Shown piece after piece: positions 7,885 to 17,310 of a stretch of 52,454 nt of DNA. A program made the translations under genes and the position numbers. The stretch lies in contig SXWA01000021.1 of assembly GCA_005791575.1 (NCBI GenBank), forward strand, positions 1 through 52,454, read 5' to 3'. The stretch's first letter is position 1. Every line of letters begins with the position of its first letter. Below the pieces are notes generated by a model. That model saw only the letters and a program-made list of their open reading frames with translations. It was not told the DNA's origin and did no database searches. The stretch is from Planctomycetaceae bacterium (GTDB lineage Bacteria > Planctomycetota > Planctomycetia > Pirellulales > UBA1268).

Positions 7885-10800
7885 TCACTTCACGGCGCGG
7901 TACAGCTCGACGTCGAACGGGTCGTCGCTCACCTTCCATGGCTTGCCGTCCCGCTTCCACATCCGCTCCTGCTCCTCGCGGTTGAAGGGCCGGGCGCCAA
8001 CCCGGCCGAACACCGAGAGCTGGTTGCCCGACTCGTCCACGGCCCGGTCGCGGTCGACCCCCTCCGACACCGACAGCGCCACGCCGCCCTTCGTCACCGG
8101 ATAGCTGGCGACCAGCTCCGGAGTCGGCCGCGGACTGAACCCGACGTTGCCGGGTGTGTCGGGGGAGGTGAGCTGGATCACGCGCAGGCCGTTGGCACCG
8201 TCGGCCACGTAGGCGAACTGGCTCACGTAGGTGATCCCGAGCTTGACGTCGCGGGCGTCGTCGATGCACCCGCCGCCGTCGAAGACCTGGTCGATGAATG
8301 GCGCGGCCGGCTTCTCCACGTCGACGATCACCAGCCCCTGCGGGCCGCCGGCGACGTAGGCATACGTGCGCGCCACGTAGACAGCGTTGGCCTGCGGCAG
8401 CGGCACCGTCGCGAGCTTCGTCGGGGCGCAGGGATCGCTGATGTCGAACGTCTTGAGCCCCTCGGCATCGCAGACGAACGCATGGCGGAACTGGATCGCC
8501 ACCGAGCGCGGCTGGATCACGTCGGGGGCCGGGATCACCGCGAGCACCTCGGGGCACTTCGGCTTCGCCAGCGAGACGACCACGATCCCGGCGTTGCAGC
8601 AGATCCAGGCCTGCTCCCCGGCGATCGTGATGCTCCGGGCGCCGGTGAGGATGCCGCCGGGATTCCAGGTCAGGGCGCGCTCGAGGAAGTTGTTGAGCGG
8701 ATTGCCGTCGAGGAGCGTGCCGGCGCCGACGAGGATCAGCCCCTCCTCGAGGTCGGTGACGTAGAGGTAGGCGTAGAGCTCGTGGACGCTCCCCTCGAAG
8801 TTGGCCGGGTCGTGGGTCCGCGTCGGATCGGGGGCGGTGGTGGCGGGGGCGGCGACACCGGTGGCGTAGGCGGTCTTCACGTAGAACTGCTGCCCGAGCG
8901 GCGAGACGGGTGCCGTGGTGATCCGCTGGGAGAACCCCTTGTTGTCGATGAAGGCGATGTCGAAGACCCGCAGGCCGTCGGCGCCGCAGGCGGCGTAGAG
9001 ATACTCCCCGCGGTGCTGCACCTGGAGCACCTCGCGCGTCTTGAGCGGATTGAGGATCCGCTGCCCGACATCGGCGGCGGCATGGTGGTAGGCGTGCTGG
9101 AGCATCCCGCCGGCGGCGACGTGCTTCTGGAAGTCGTCGGGGTAGGCGATGCGGTGGAAGCCGCTGCCGATCACCGTCTGCGGCTCGTCCTGCTCGGTGA
9201 CCACCACCCCGGCGAGGCCCCCGGTGCCCATTCCCAGCCAGGTGTAGCGGCCGATGAAGTTGGTGTAGTTGGTGCCCTGCATGAGGAGCTGGGCGACGAC
9301 GGCGTTGTTGTCGTCGGCCTTCGCCAGATGGCAGTCGGTGCACATCTTCGTCTCGTGCGTGCCGGCGCGGAGCTGCGAGAGGTCGTCGGACGGGCCGCGT
9401 CGCGGGCCCCCGCGCACGGTGTGGGGCACGTTCGTGCTGAAGGCGATCCCGCTGAAGCCCTCCGCCGAGATGGTCTGCTGCTGCACGTAGATCGATTCGC
9501 GCTGGTTGTTGTAGGAGCCGACGTGGATCGCGCAGCTCGACCGCGAGGGGTTGATGCGGTTGCCGGTCGCGTTGCCGTCGCGGGCGAGCATGTAGACGTC
9601 GTCGCGCAGCGTCTGGAAGTTGTAGGAGGTGAGGTTCCGCGTCACGTCCCCCTCGTAGTGGAGCGAGGGAGCCTTCTGGTTCGCCCGCTGCACGAGGTGG
9701 CAGCCGAAGCAGCTCGGGTTCCAGGAGCTGTGGCAGGCGATGCAGCTCATCAGGTCGTTGCGGTGGGCGCAGTGCTCCGGGGCCACGGTCCCCCCCCACT
9801 CCATCTGCCCGTCCTCCGCCACCCGCACCGTCTTGGCGAACGCGGAAAGGGCGTTGTAGTGGTCGCTCCGCGGATCGACCGTCGCCTTGGTCTGGACGAT
9901 CTCCCAACTGAGATCCTCCTCGACCATCGAATTCTGGAAGATCCGCTCCCCTTCCTTGACGAAACGCCGCTTGCCCGACGGGGTGCGGAGGGTGCGCAGG
10001 TCGCGCCCCCCCTCGGGGCTCGAGGTGGTCGACGCCGGACCGCTGGTCCGCAGCGTCGCGGTCCGGTCGACGGTTCCGTGGCAATCGATGCAGCTGATCT
10101 CGATCGCGGCCCGGACCTCGCCATAGAGCTTCGTGTTGCCGTGCATGTCCTGCACGAAATGGCAGTCCACGCAGTGCATCCCCTTCTCCATGTGGATGTC
10201 GAGGAGATGCACCGGCAGGCCGTCGCGCTCGTGGGCGATCGCCGCCTCGGCGCGGCGCACCTCGTCGACGGTCTTGCCGTCGGCACCGCGGTAGACCTCC
10301 CGGATCCGCTCCGGCATCTTCACTGCCTCCCGGAGGGCGGCGTTGCCGGCGTCGGCGACCGGTTCGCCGCGATGGTCGAGGAGATTCCCCTTGCGGTCGT
10401 GCTTGAAAACGGCGCGGAACGCCCAGCCGTGGCCGTGGAAGTCGGCGAACTGCGTCTGCTGCGTGCGGTCGTTGAGGTCGGTGAGGTTGGCGAGGAACTC
10501 GGGGTCGGCGAGCATGCTCTTCGCCGCCGACTGGTTGGGATTGCGGAACTGGACGGCGAGTTTCTCCTCCGCGCCCGGATAGCGCTGCTGCTGCGGATAG
10601 ATGAGGTCGGCGTCGGTCTCCTCGTCCCACCACATGTAGCCGACGTAGCTGTTCATCACCGTCGTGCCGGGGTGGATGTGGCACACCATGCACTGGCTGG
10701 TGGGGATGCCGTTGCCCGGGGCGAACTGGTGGTGGATCGGATGACCGCTCTCCTCCTTGGGGATCATCGGGTCGGGCGAGAAGCTCTCGCCGCGGTTGCC

Positions 10801-11949
10801 GTACTTGGCGTAGGGGCCGGAATGCACGGGCGAGCGGTCGTTGGCGTAGACGACATGGCACCCGGTGCAGCCGCTCGAGCGGTAGTCGCCCGGCTGGTCA
10901 TTCGTGCCGAGGAAATTGAGCGTCGGGTCGAAGAGGCGCGTCTTCGTCAGGCCGATGAACACCGGGTCGGTGCGGTTCTCCGTGCCGAGGCCACGGTTGG
11001 CGAGCCGCGTGCGCGGCCTGCCCGGCTCCTCGAGGCGCTCGGGATTGCCCACCTCGGGGCGGAAGCGGCCACCGCGCTCGAAGATCCGCAGGATGTTGCC
11101 CGGCTGCGAGCGTTCGAAGCGCGGGAGCGGATCGAGGTAGCGGAGCACCGCCTGGCGGTCGATGTCGTCGCGGGAGGGAGGCGGCACCGTCTGGAGACGC
11201 TGGCCGACCCCCTCACCACTGTAGCTTTCGCCGAACAGCGGCTGCTTGGACGGCACGGCGCCGTTGTTGTAGAGCGCCGCCCCCCAGAGCATGCAGCCGT
11301 GGGTCATCATGCTCTTGCGCACCTGGAGCACGATCGGCGCGTGGCACCCGCCGCAGGCCTGGTCGGCCACACGCAGGTCGCCGGGATTGACGAACCGGAT
11401 GAAATCCGGCGACTCGTGGTTGAGCAGGGTGTAGCTGCGGACCGGATTGGCCGAGCCGGGCCAGCTCGCGCACTCTTTCGGATGGACGTGCGCACCCTGC
11501 TTGGTGAGGGCGTCGGCATTCCCGCCGTGACAGTCGGTGCAACCGAGCCGCACCGAGGTGCTGCGGTGCATGTCGCCGACGCCGGCATGGCAGCTGACGC
11601 AGCCGTGGCTCTTCCGCAGCGCCTCCTCCTCGCTCTGGCCGGTCACGTCGGGACCGAGGAGATGCTCCGGCAGCGGGAGCGGGTCGGCCGGATCGAGCGG
11701 CGGGTGGGCGCGGTGGGGCGTGGCGGGCAGCGCATGCGTGGCCCCCTTCACCTCCGCGGGTGTCAGGGGTCTGGCGGCAGGCCGGAGTGGATTGGACGGT
11801 AGGGGCAGCGAACGTGGCGGCTCTTCCGCCATCACGGTCGGCGCGAGCAGCGCGATGCCCAGCATCATCACCAGCATCATGACCTCGCTGGAGACCGCGC
11901 GCTCATCACAGCGCCGATCGACGCCGGCCGACAACCGCAGCGGATTCAT
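7885..11949 (-). CDS. Giant decahaem cytochrome c with C-terminal LVIVD-type propeller
   Basis: This encodes 1354 residues from ATG at 11949, with GGGAG about 10 bases upstream; an internal ATG at 11880 would start directly before the signal core. A hydrophobic signal at about 24-40 ends in VMAEE. Ten CXXCH sites are visible: residues 117-121, 137-141, 199-203, 361-365, 420-424, 593-597, 620-624, 736-740, 747-751 and 870-874. Many extra histidines could be distal ligands. From about 960 to 1310 come repeats of the form YVAxGADGLRVFDI, YVAGGPQGLVIVDV and YVADGANGLRVIQL, typical of LVIVD beta-propeller repeats. The protein should be periplasmic or surface-bound. Possible roles are extracellular electron transfer or an oxidoreductase docked through its propeller; no catalytic module is recognised. 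It is monocistronic in this window. Confidence 0.85.
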   Translation of the reverse strand: MNPLRLSAGVDRRCDERAVSSEVMMLVMMLGIALLAPTVMAEEPPRSLPLPSNPLRPAARPLTPAEVKGATHALPATPHRAHPPLDPADPLPLPEHLLGPDVTGQSEEEALRKSHGCVSCHAGVGDMHRSTSVRLGCTDCHGGNADALTKQGAHVHPKECASWPGSANPVRSYTLLNHESPDFIRFVNPGDLRVADQACGGCHAPIVLQVRKSMMTHGCMLWGAALYNNGAVPSKQPLFGESYSGEGVGQRLQTVPPPSRDDIDRQAVLRYLDPLPRFERSQPGNILRIFERGGRFRPEVGNPERLEEPGRPRTRLANRGLGTENRTDPVFIGLTKTRLFDPTLNFLGTNDQPGDYRSSGCTGCHVVYANDRSPVHSGPYAKYGNRGESFSPDPMIPKEESGHPIHHQFAPGNGIPTSQCMVCHIHPGTTVMNSYVGYMWWDEETDADLIYPQQQRYPGAEEKLAVQFRNPNQSAAKSMLADPEFLANLTDLNDRTQQTQFADFHGHGWAFRAVFKHDRKGNLLDHRGEPVADAGNAALREAVKMPERIREVYRGADGKTVDEVRRAEAAIAHERDGLPVHLLDIHMEKGMHCVDCHFVQDMHGNTKLYGEVRAAIEISCIDCHGTVDRTATLRTSGPASTTSSPEGGRDLRTLRTPSGKRRFVKEGERIFQNSMVEEDLSWEIVQTKATVDPRSDHYNALSAFAKTVRVAEDGQMEWGGTVAPEHCAHRNDLMSCIACHSSWNPSCFGCHLVQRANQKAPSLHYEGDVTRNLTSYNFQTLRDDVYMLARDGNATGNRINPSRSSCAIHVGSYNNQRESIYVQQQTISAEGFSGIAFSTNVPHTVRGGPRRGPSDDLSQLRAGTHETKMCTDCHLAKADDNNAVVAQLLMQGTNYTNFIGRYTWLGMGTGGLAGVVVTEQDEPQTVIGSGFHRIAYPDDFQKHVAAGGMLQHAYHHAAADVGQRILNPLKTREVLQVQHRGEYLYAACGADGLRVFDIAFIDNKGFSQRITTAPVSPLGQQFYVKTAYATGVAAPATTAPDPTRTHDPANFEGSVHELYAYLYVTDLEEGLILVGAGTLLDGNPLNNFLERALTWNPGGILTGARSITIAGEQAWICCNAGIVVVSLAKPKCPEVLAVIPAPDVIQPRSVAIQFRHAFVCDAEGLKTFDISDPCAPTKLATVPLPQANAVYVARTYAYVAGGPQGLVIVDVEKPAAPFIDQVFDGGGCIDDARDVKLGITYVSQFAYVADGANGLRVIQLTSPDTPGNVGFSPRPTPELVASYPVTKGGVALSVSEGVDRDRAVDESGNQLSVFGRVGARPFNREEQERMWKRDGKPWKVSDDPFDVELYRAVK

Positions 11950-12198
11950 CGAATGTGCTCCCGGCAGACCGGCGGCACGACCGCGCAGCCGGATGGGGCG
12001 GGGAGGCTAGCTGCCTGCATTGCCGGAGTCGAGGCGTTCTCCGCCATCGTTCATGGTTGCCGACAACCGGGGGCAGTGGGGGGTTTGCGCGGGCGGCGTC
12101 ACCTGCGGACAACGGGGGCGGCGTGTGCCGTGGGCTCGTCGTAACGCCCCTTCCCCCCCGCGCTGAACCCCGCCCCATCCGCCGGGCGATTGACTCCG

Positions 12199-12690
12199 AT
12201 GGATCCCTCCCCGCCTCGGCACCCGACCCCGGACCCGCCCATGCACCACCCCGCTCGGCCGAGCCCCCCCGCGGGATCAGCGGTATCAGCCCGGGCCTGC
12301 CGCCGGGGGCTGGCGGTGGCCCTGCTCTCGGCGCTCTCCGCGGCCGCCGCACACGGCCACGATCGCTCGCCGTCGCTGGGCAGACCGGTGACGGAACGGC
12401 ACCTGTTCCAGGGGGACCAGTTCGCGCGGGCCGGCAATCCCCAGTGCATCTCCCGGTTCGCACGGCCGGCGGAGTCGCCACACGAGACCGGCTTCTTCAT
12501 CGGTGGCGGTGCCCGGACCCGCGCGGCCCAGGGAGAACCGCGTCGCGTCACCGACGGCACGTGGGGCACGGACTACACCGGGATCCTCTTCCCCAAGCAG
12601 ATCGAACTGAACTGGTGGCACGGCCAACGCGCCCAGGGGAGCGGCTTTGGCTACCGCACCGTCGGCCCGCGCCTGGTGCACCGGCCCTGA
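12199..12690 (+). CDS. Small secreted protein, unknown
   Basis: This encodes about 163 residues from ATG at 12199; TTG at 12190 and ATG at 12241 are alternatives and none has a strong Shine-Dalgarno sequence. A Pro-rich start and an Arg pair precede a hydrophobic core (GLAVALLSALSAAAAHG) that ends in a plausible signal-peptidase site. The mature part is about 110 residues and contains GNPQCISRFARP, a Gly triplet in FFIGGGAR and GTWGTDYTGI. I recall similar short secreted planctomycete proteins with a GGG and GTWGxDY pattern, but know of no assigned function. The 249-base gap before it (11950-12198) holds only a small GGTTG/CAACC hairpin at 12055-12068. Its 3' end converges on the cyclase gene. 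Confidence 0.7.
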   Translation: MDPSPPRHPTPDPPMHHPARPSPPAGSAVSARACRRGLAVALLSALSAAAAHGHDRSPSLGRPVTERHLFQGDQFARAGNPQCISRFARPAESPHETGFFIGGGARTRAAQGEPRRVTDGTWGTDYTGILFPKQIELNWWHGQRAQGSGFGYRTVGPRLVHRP

Positions 12691-12708
12691 GCGGGCACTC
12701 GACGCCGG

Positions 12709-14532
12709 TCACTTCCCCGGCAACTGCCAGACCGGCGAGAAGTCGCGCGGCTCGTTCACCATGAAGCCGACGGCGCGGGACAGGAGCACGAGCGCCGGTC
12801 CATCGCCGGGGAAGGTCTCGAGCAGATTGCCGAGGATCCGCGTCGTCCGGCGGAAATCCCCGGCATCGAAGGCCGCCAGCGCCTCCTCGTAGCCGGTGAA
12901 CAATTCGCGGCGTGCTGGCTCGCCGGTGCAGTCGAGCTCGAACAGTTCCACCGGCTCGACGATGTTCACCACGCGCACGCTGCACAGCCGCCGGAGGTGG
13001 AATGAATCGTCGAGCAGCCGCCGGGTCGCCCCGGTGACCACCGTGGGTGCCTTGAGGTACTTCGTCGCCCCCTGGACGCGGCTCCCCAGATTCACACCGC
13101 TCCCCAACGGGCCGTACTTGAACTTCAGCGTCGAGCCGGTGTTGCCCACGCAGGCACGCGCCGTGTTGATGCCGATCCCCACCGACGTCTCGGCGGCGAT
13201 CTCCCCCTGCCAGCGGTCGCTGATCGAGCGCATCTTCCGCGCCATGCGCCGCGCGGCCGTGCAGGCACGGACGGCGTGGTCGGGCTGCGACGTCGGGGCG
13301 CCCCACATCGCCAGCAACTCATCGCCGACGTAGTCGACGACCACGCCCCCCTCGCCGACGACCTCCTCGGAGAGCTCCGAGAGGATGTCGTAGATCCACT
13401 CCATCGTCTTCACCGGCGTTAGTTTCTCGCTGACGGCGCTGAACCCGCGGATGTCGCAGAACAGCACCGTGACATCCGTCTCGCGCCCCCGGAGCATGTC
13501 GGGGTCGCGCTCGAGCTCCACGGCCAGCTCCTTGCCGAAGAACTGCTCGAATGTCGCCTGCTGTGCCTTCTTCAGTCGCTGCTCCTCGAGCTTCTGGCGC
13601 TGTTCCTCCAACCGCGACAACCCCGTGGCCACGCCACTGGCGAGCGCCTCGACGAGCAACACCTCGAGGTGGCTGATCTCCGGTTCGCCCCCCTTCGCCT
13701 CCTCGCGCGAGCGGTGGCCGTAGAGGGCACCGATCACGTCGCCGCGCCGGTCGAGGATCGGCGCGGCGACCACTGCGTCGATGGTCGCCATGCTCGAGAA
13801 CACGTCGGACGAATTCGCCACCCTCTGGACGAAGGGCTTGCCCGACTCGCGGACGGTGGCCAGCACGCTCGTGCTCGGCCGCGAGGAATGGCTCCCGCGG
13901 GCGAGCGTGGCACGCGGCACCCAGCGATCGCCCTCGAAGACGAACACCGCCCCGACGTCGAGCCCCACCAATTGCACGAGCGCCTGCGTCGCCTTCTGGT
14001 AGAAGTCGTCGGAGTGCGACGCACTCTGCAGCACGTCGATCACCTGCCGCCACCACGCCACCATCGAATCCGCCTTGCTGGCGGGCAGATCGGCGAGAAT
14101 CGTCGACAAGGTCGCCGTCGGGGGGGATGCGACCGGCGTCGCTTCTCCCGCCGGCACCTCGGCGGGGGGTGCGCCCGCGATCACCACCGTCACGCGGCCG
14201 ATGACCACCTCCACCGGCAGGGGGTGATCCGCGGACCCGCCCGGGGCCAGCGTGCCATCCCCGCACGGCACGGCCAGCGTGGCGCTGAGGTTGGTGAGCC
14301 GGACGCGGGCGCCATCGAGCGGGACGATCTGCATCTGTCGCCGCGAAATCTCGCTCTGGGTGGCATCGGCGATCGGGAGCCGCACGACCCCTGCTCCGGG
14401 TGATGGCACGAACAGCCGCTCGGCACCACCCCGTGACGGATCGATTCTTCCGAGCTCCACGGTGCCGGCGAGGGGACCGGAGAAACAGGGGGCCCGATCA
14501 CGCGAGATCGCCAACCACAGCGGCTGTTTCAC
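12709..14532 (-). CDS. FHA-GAF class III adenylate/guanylate cyclase
   Basis: This encodes 607 residues from GTG at 14532, chosen because AAGGAG lies 6 bases upstream; ATG at 14568 lacks such a site. An N-terminal FHA-like module (about 5-115) has ELGR, ISRRQMQI and a following TNLS. A GAF domain spans about 155-295, then a Gln/Glu-rich coiled coil (about 307-330) leads to a class III cyclase catalytic domain (about 350-540). Metal-binding aspartates are present in FCDIRGFS (Asp360) and VGDELL (Asp404), and the transition-state Asn481 and Arg485 in GVNLGSR. The positions that normally select the purine are unusual: Asp400 where Lys is expected and Gly474 where Asp or Thr is expected. It should make a cyclic nucleotide in response to phosphopeptide or small-ligand input. 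A C-terminal helical extension follows. Confidence 0.9.
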   Translation of the reverse strand: MKQPLWLAISRDRAPCFSGPLAGTVELGRIDPSRGGAERLFVPSPGAGVVRLPIADATQSEISRRQMQIVPLDGARVRLTNLSATLAVPCGDGTLAPGGSADHPLPVEVVIGRVTVVIAGAPPAEVPAGEATPVASPPTATLSTILADLPASKADSMVAWWRQVIDVLQSASHSDDFYQKATQALVQLVGLDVGAVFVFEGDRWVPRATLARGSHSSRPSTSVLATVRESGKPFVQRVANSSDVFSSMATIDAVVAAPILDRRGDVIGALYGHRSREEAKGGEPEISHLEVLLVEALASGVATGLSRLEEQRQKLEEQRLKKAQQATFEQFFGKELAVELERDPDMLRGRETDVTVLFCDIRGFSAVSEKLTPVKTMEWIYDILSELSEEVVGEGGVVVDYVGDELLAMWGAPTSQPDHAVRACTAARRMARKMRSISDRWQGEIAAETSVGIGINTARACVGNTGSTLKFKYGPLGSGVNLGSRVQGATKYLKAPTVVTGATRRLLDDSFHLRRLCSVRVVNIVEPVELFELDCTGEPARRELFTGYEEALAAFDAGDFRRTTRILGNLLETFPGDGPALVLLSRAVGFMVNEPRDFSPVWQLPGK

Positions 14533-14639
14533 GAATGGCTCCTTCTCGGGGTGACGCGCCGCCGCCATCGAGGGGTCGTGCCCGTGGTATGCTCCGGACG
14601 TTGGAAGCCGTCAAGCTTGCCCACTTCGGAGTCGCCGTC

Positions 14640-15581
14640 ATGGCTACCTCGGTGCATTCGCCATCGCTCGGGCGTTCGCTGGGCCTTGCCGGGACCGCGA
14701 TCGTCGCACTGATCACGTGTGGTCCGGGCTGTTCGTCGCGTGCGACGCCCCCCTCCTCCGCGTCCCCCGCCCCGCCGGTCCGAGCGGTCCCGTCGGCCGG
14801 GACAGCCGATGCCACCGTGGGCAGCGCTCCGGGCACGGCTGCCACCACGGCGGTGACCGACTCCGGGTCGACCCGCTCCCGCAACATCGTCCGCAAGAAA
14901 CTGCCGCACGATCTCTCGTCGATCGCCCTCGAGTACACGGTGATCCTCATCGACGAAAACGGCCGCGAGCAGCCGGTCGATCCCGCCCAGCACACCTTCC
15001 GCGTGGGAGACTCGTTCCTGGTGCGGATCAAGCCGCAGGACGACGTCTACGTCTACGTGTTCAACGAGGGCCCGACCGGCGACCGGGTGTGCCTCGTGCC
15101 GGCCCAGGACGAACAGCCGCGACTGGTGCGCGAGGGAGAGGAACTCTCGCTCCCGGAGGGGGACTTCCTCGAGTTCGGCGAACCGGCCGGCGAGGAAAAA
15201 CTCCTCGTCGTGGCCGTTCCCCAGCCGACCGACGACGTGCGCCTCCTGGCCCGCAATGCCTTCGCGGCGCAGGCGGCCAGACTCACGTCACAGGCCGCCG
15301 ACGGAGCCGCTGAGGCGGAGGCCGCCCGCAAGGCGCTCGTCGAGCGCTCCGGTCCGCAGACCCGTGGCCCGATCCGCAAGATGATCGAACGCCTCGATGC
15401 CCCGGTCGCCGGCGATGCTCTGGTCTCCCGCAAGGAGCGGATGTCGCACGTCGAACCCCCCGGTGAGGGCGAGTCGTCGAGCTTCGGGATCGCGATCAGC
15501 GGTGCCGATGCGGGCCCACCGGAACTGGTTCTCGACATCCCGCTGCGGTCGACGCACTCGTCCCCGACCGGCGGTCGCTGA
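14640..15581 (+). CDS. DUF4384 domain protein, probably exported
   Basis: This encodes 313 residues with ATG at 14640 and a weak CGGAG upstream. A hydrophobic segment (about 14-30) ends in ITCGPGCSS, which resembles a lipoprotein signal without a perfect lipobox. An Ala/Pro/Thr-rich linker (about 32-80) precedes the DUF4384 core at about 100-200, recognisable from FRVGDSFLVRIKPQ, DVYVYVFN and the following LVPAQDEQPRLV segment. The C-terminus (about 215-313) is charged and probably disordered. DUF4384 domains are thought to act as extracellular sensing or assembly modules, often near caspase- or kinase-like proteins, but no enzyme is evident here. It is divergent from the cyclase and lies directly before rpe with TGAGTG junction, so the two may be cotranscribed. 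Confidence 0.78.
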   Translation: MATSVHSPSLGRSLGLAGTAIVALITCGPGCSSRATPPSSASPAPPVRAVPSAGTADATVGSAPGTAATTAVTDSGSTRSRNIVRKKLPHDLSSIALEYTVILIDENGREQPVDPAQHTFRVGDSFLVRIKPQDDVYVYVFNEGPTGDRVCLVPAQDEQPRLVREGEELSLPEGDFLEFGEPAGEEKLLVVAVPQPTDDVRLLARNAFAAQAARLTSQAADGAAEAEAARKALVERSGPQTRGPIRKMIERLDAPVAGDALVSRKERMSHVEPPGEGESSSFGIAISGADAGPPELVLDIPLRSTHSSPTGGR

Positions 15582-16343
15582 GTGCCCCCGTCACCCGCTT
15601 CCGGCATGCACGCCCACCATCCATCGCGACGGCCTGCGACCGATCTCGAACCGCAACTCGGTCGCGCGCTGCCGGTTGTCCTGCCGGCGCTGTTGCTCTG
15701 TGACTTCGGCCACCTCGCCCATGAGGTGCAGCGGCTCGAGACCGGTGGAGCCGCCGGCCTCCATCTCGACATCATGGACGGTCGTTTCGTGCCGCAGCTC
15801 ACCTACGGCCGCGTGGTCGTCGAGGCGGTGCGACGGGCCACTCGGCTGCTGCTCGAGGTCCACCTCATGGTCGAGGACCCCGACCGCGTGATCGGCGAAT
15901 ACGCCGGTGCCGGCGCCGACATCCTCACCGTCCATGTCGAGGCGCTGCGTGACCCGGGCGCCACCCTGCAGCGGATCGCCGACCATGGCGTGCGCGGCCA
16001 TCTCGCGGTGAGCCCGGGCACGCCGGTGGAGCGGCTGGCTCCCTGGCTCGAGGCCTGCGACGGGGTGCTGGTGATGAGCGTCGAACCGGGACTCGGCGGG
16101 CAGGCATTCGAACCCCTCGCGCTCGACAAACTGCGTTGGCTCGCCGCCCGCCGCAGTTCCCCGCAGCAACTCCGACTCGGGGTGGACGGTGGGGTGAGCC
16201 TCGCCACGATCGGCCCCGCAGCTGCCGCCGGCGCCGAATTGATCGTCGCGGGAAGTGCCGTCGTGCAGGCGGCGGATTACGGAGCGGCGATCCTCGACCT
16301 CGAGCGCCGCGCTCATGCTGCCCTGAGCGGGGCAAGCCGCTGA
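15582..16343 (+). CDS. rpe: Ribulose-phosphate 3-epimerase
   Basis: This encodes up to 253 residues; GTG at 15582 directly follows the previous stop, and ATG at 15606 gives 245 residues. The family is usually about 220-225 residues, so the first 25-30 residues are an extension. The TIM-barrel core shows the metal and catalytic residues: His and Asp in [13 protein letters not shown], His in [11 protein letters not shown] and Asp in LGVDGGVS. The conserved [14 protein letters not shown] and VAGSAVV segments are also present. The enzyme interconverts ribulose 5-phosphate and xylulose 5-phosphate in the cytoplasmic pentose phosphate pathway. It sits between a DUF4384 gene and accD in the same direction. 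Confidence 0.95.
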   Translation: MPPSPASGMHAHHPSRRPATDLEPQLGRALPVVLPALLLCDFGHLAHEVQRLETGGAAGLHLDIMDGRFVPQLTYGRVVVEAVRRATRLLLEVHLMVEDPDRVIGEYAGAGADILTVHVEALRDPGATLQRIADHGVRGHLAVSPGTPVERLAPWLEACDGVLVMSVEPGLGGQAFEPLALDKLRWLAARRSSPQQLRLGVDGGVSLATIGPAAAAGAELIVAGSAVVQAADYGAAILDLERRAHAALSGASR

Positions 16344-16353
16344 CGAAGCGGCG

Positions 16354-16382
16354 CTGCCGCGCCGGCCGGTGGGGACTACACT
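16354..16382 (+). promoter_or_regulatory. Candidate promoter for accD
   Basis: CTGCCG (16354-16359) and TACACT (16377-16382) are 17 bases apart. The -10 matches four of six consensus positions and the -35 three. It lies in the 94-base gap after rpe, 55 bases before the accD start. Confidence 0.3.
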
Positions 16383-16437
16383 GGCTTCCGCGGAGCACCT
16401 CCCCGGAACCCATCGCCAGCCCCCCACTCGCACGCCA

Positions 16438-17310
16438 ATGGAACGATCGCTTTCACCGCAGGCCAACGGGGTGCCCCCGGCCGCCCTGCCAGGCAGCCGC
16501 GGCCCGCGGGAGAAGCGCGGTGTTCCGGAGGGGCTTTGGCAGAAGTGCGATGGCTGCCAGGCGACGATCTACCGCAAGCAGGCCGCCGCCCTCCTCAACG
16601 TCTGCCCGCAATGCGGCTACCACTGGTATGTCTCCGCGGCGGAGAGGATCGCCCAACTGCTCGATGCCGGCACGTTCGAGGAGTGGGACGCATCGCTGCG
16701 CCCCACCGACCCGCTCGGTTTCCGCGACAAGAAGGGCTACGCCGAGCGATTGGTGTCGGAACAGAAGCGGACCGGCCTGTCGGATGCCGCCCTCACCGGC
16801 ACCGGCATGATCCGCGCCCGCCGCGTGGCCTGCGGGGTCACCGACTCGTCGTTCATCATGGGCAGCATGGGGAGCGTGGTGGGCGAAAGGCTCACCAGGC
16901 TCGCCGAACGGGCGACCACCGAACGCCTGCCGTTGATCATCATCAGCGCCTCGGGGGGCGGGGCGCGGATGCACGAGGGAATCCTGTCGCTGATGCAGAT
17001 GGCCAAGGTGTCGGCCGCCCTCGCCCGTCACTCCCAGGCCGGCCGCCTGTTCATCTCGGTGCTCACCAATCCGACGATGGGGGGCGTGGCGGCAAGCTTT
17101 GCCTCGCTCGGGGATCTCGTGTTCGCCGAACCTCGGGCGCGGATCGGCTTCGCCGGTCCGCGGACGATCAAGGCCACGATCCGCGTGGAACTCCCCAAGG
17201 GGTTCCAAACCAGCGAATTCCTCCTCGAGCACGGCTTCATCGACCGGATCGTGGCCCGGCCGCAGCTCAAGAGTGAGATCGCACGGGCGATCGACTACTG
17301 TTCCGCTTGA
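16438..17310 (+). CDS. accD: Acetyl-CoA carboxylase carboxyltransferase subunit beta
   Basis: This encodes 290 residues from ATG at 16438; the frame extends upstream to 16369 but the family begins near here. A zinc ribbon is visible as CDGC (37-40) and CPQC (56-59). The crotonase-like carboxyltransferase core includes [37 protein letters not shown] and the oxyanion-forming GFAGPR segment. With the alpha subunit (not in this window) it transfers the carboxyl group from biotin to acetyl-CoA, the first committed step of fatty acid synthesis. The last three codons and stop fall inside the first unit of a 34-base tandem repeat, and the hairpin of that unit starts at the last base of the stop codon. 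Confidence 0.95.
   Translation: MERSLSPQANGVPPAALPGSRGPREKRGVPEGLWQKCDGCQATIYRKQAAALLNVCPQCGYHWYVSAAERIAQLLDAGTFEEWDASLRPTDPLGFRDKKGYAERLVSEQKRTGLSDAALTGTGMIRARRVACGVTDSSFIMGSMGSVVGERLTRLAERATTERLPLIIISASGGGARMHEGILSLMQMAKVSAALARHSQAGRLFISVLTNPTMGGVAASFASLGDLVFAEPRARIGFAGPRTIKATIRVELPKGFQTSEFLLEHGFIDRIVARPQLKSEIARAIDYCSA

Noticed and set aside
7724-11802. Long open frames of over 1000 codons on the opposite strand or other frames of the decahaem gene
   Set aside because: They mirror the real gene's codon structure in high-GC DNA, are rich in Arg, Ala and Pro or Val/Gly/His, and show no haem motifs, signal peptide or domain.
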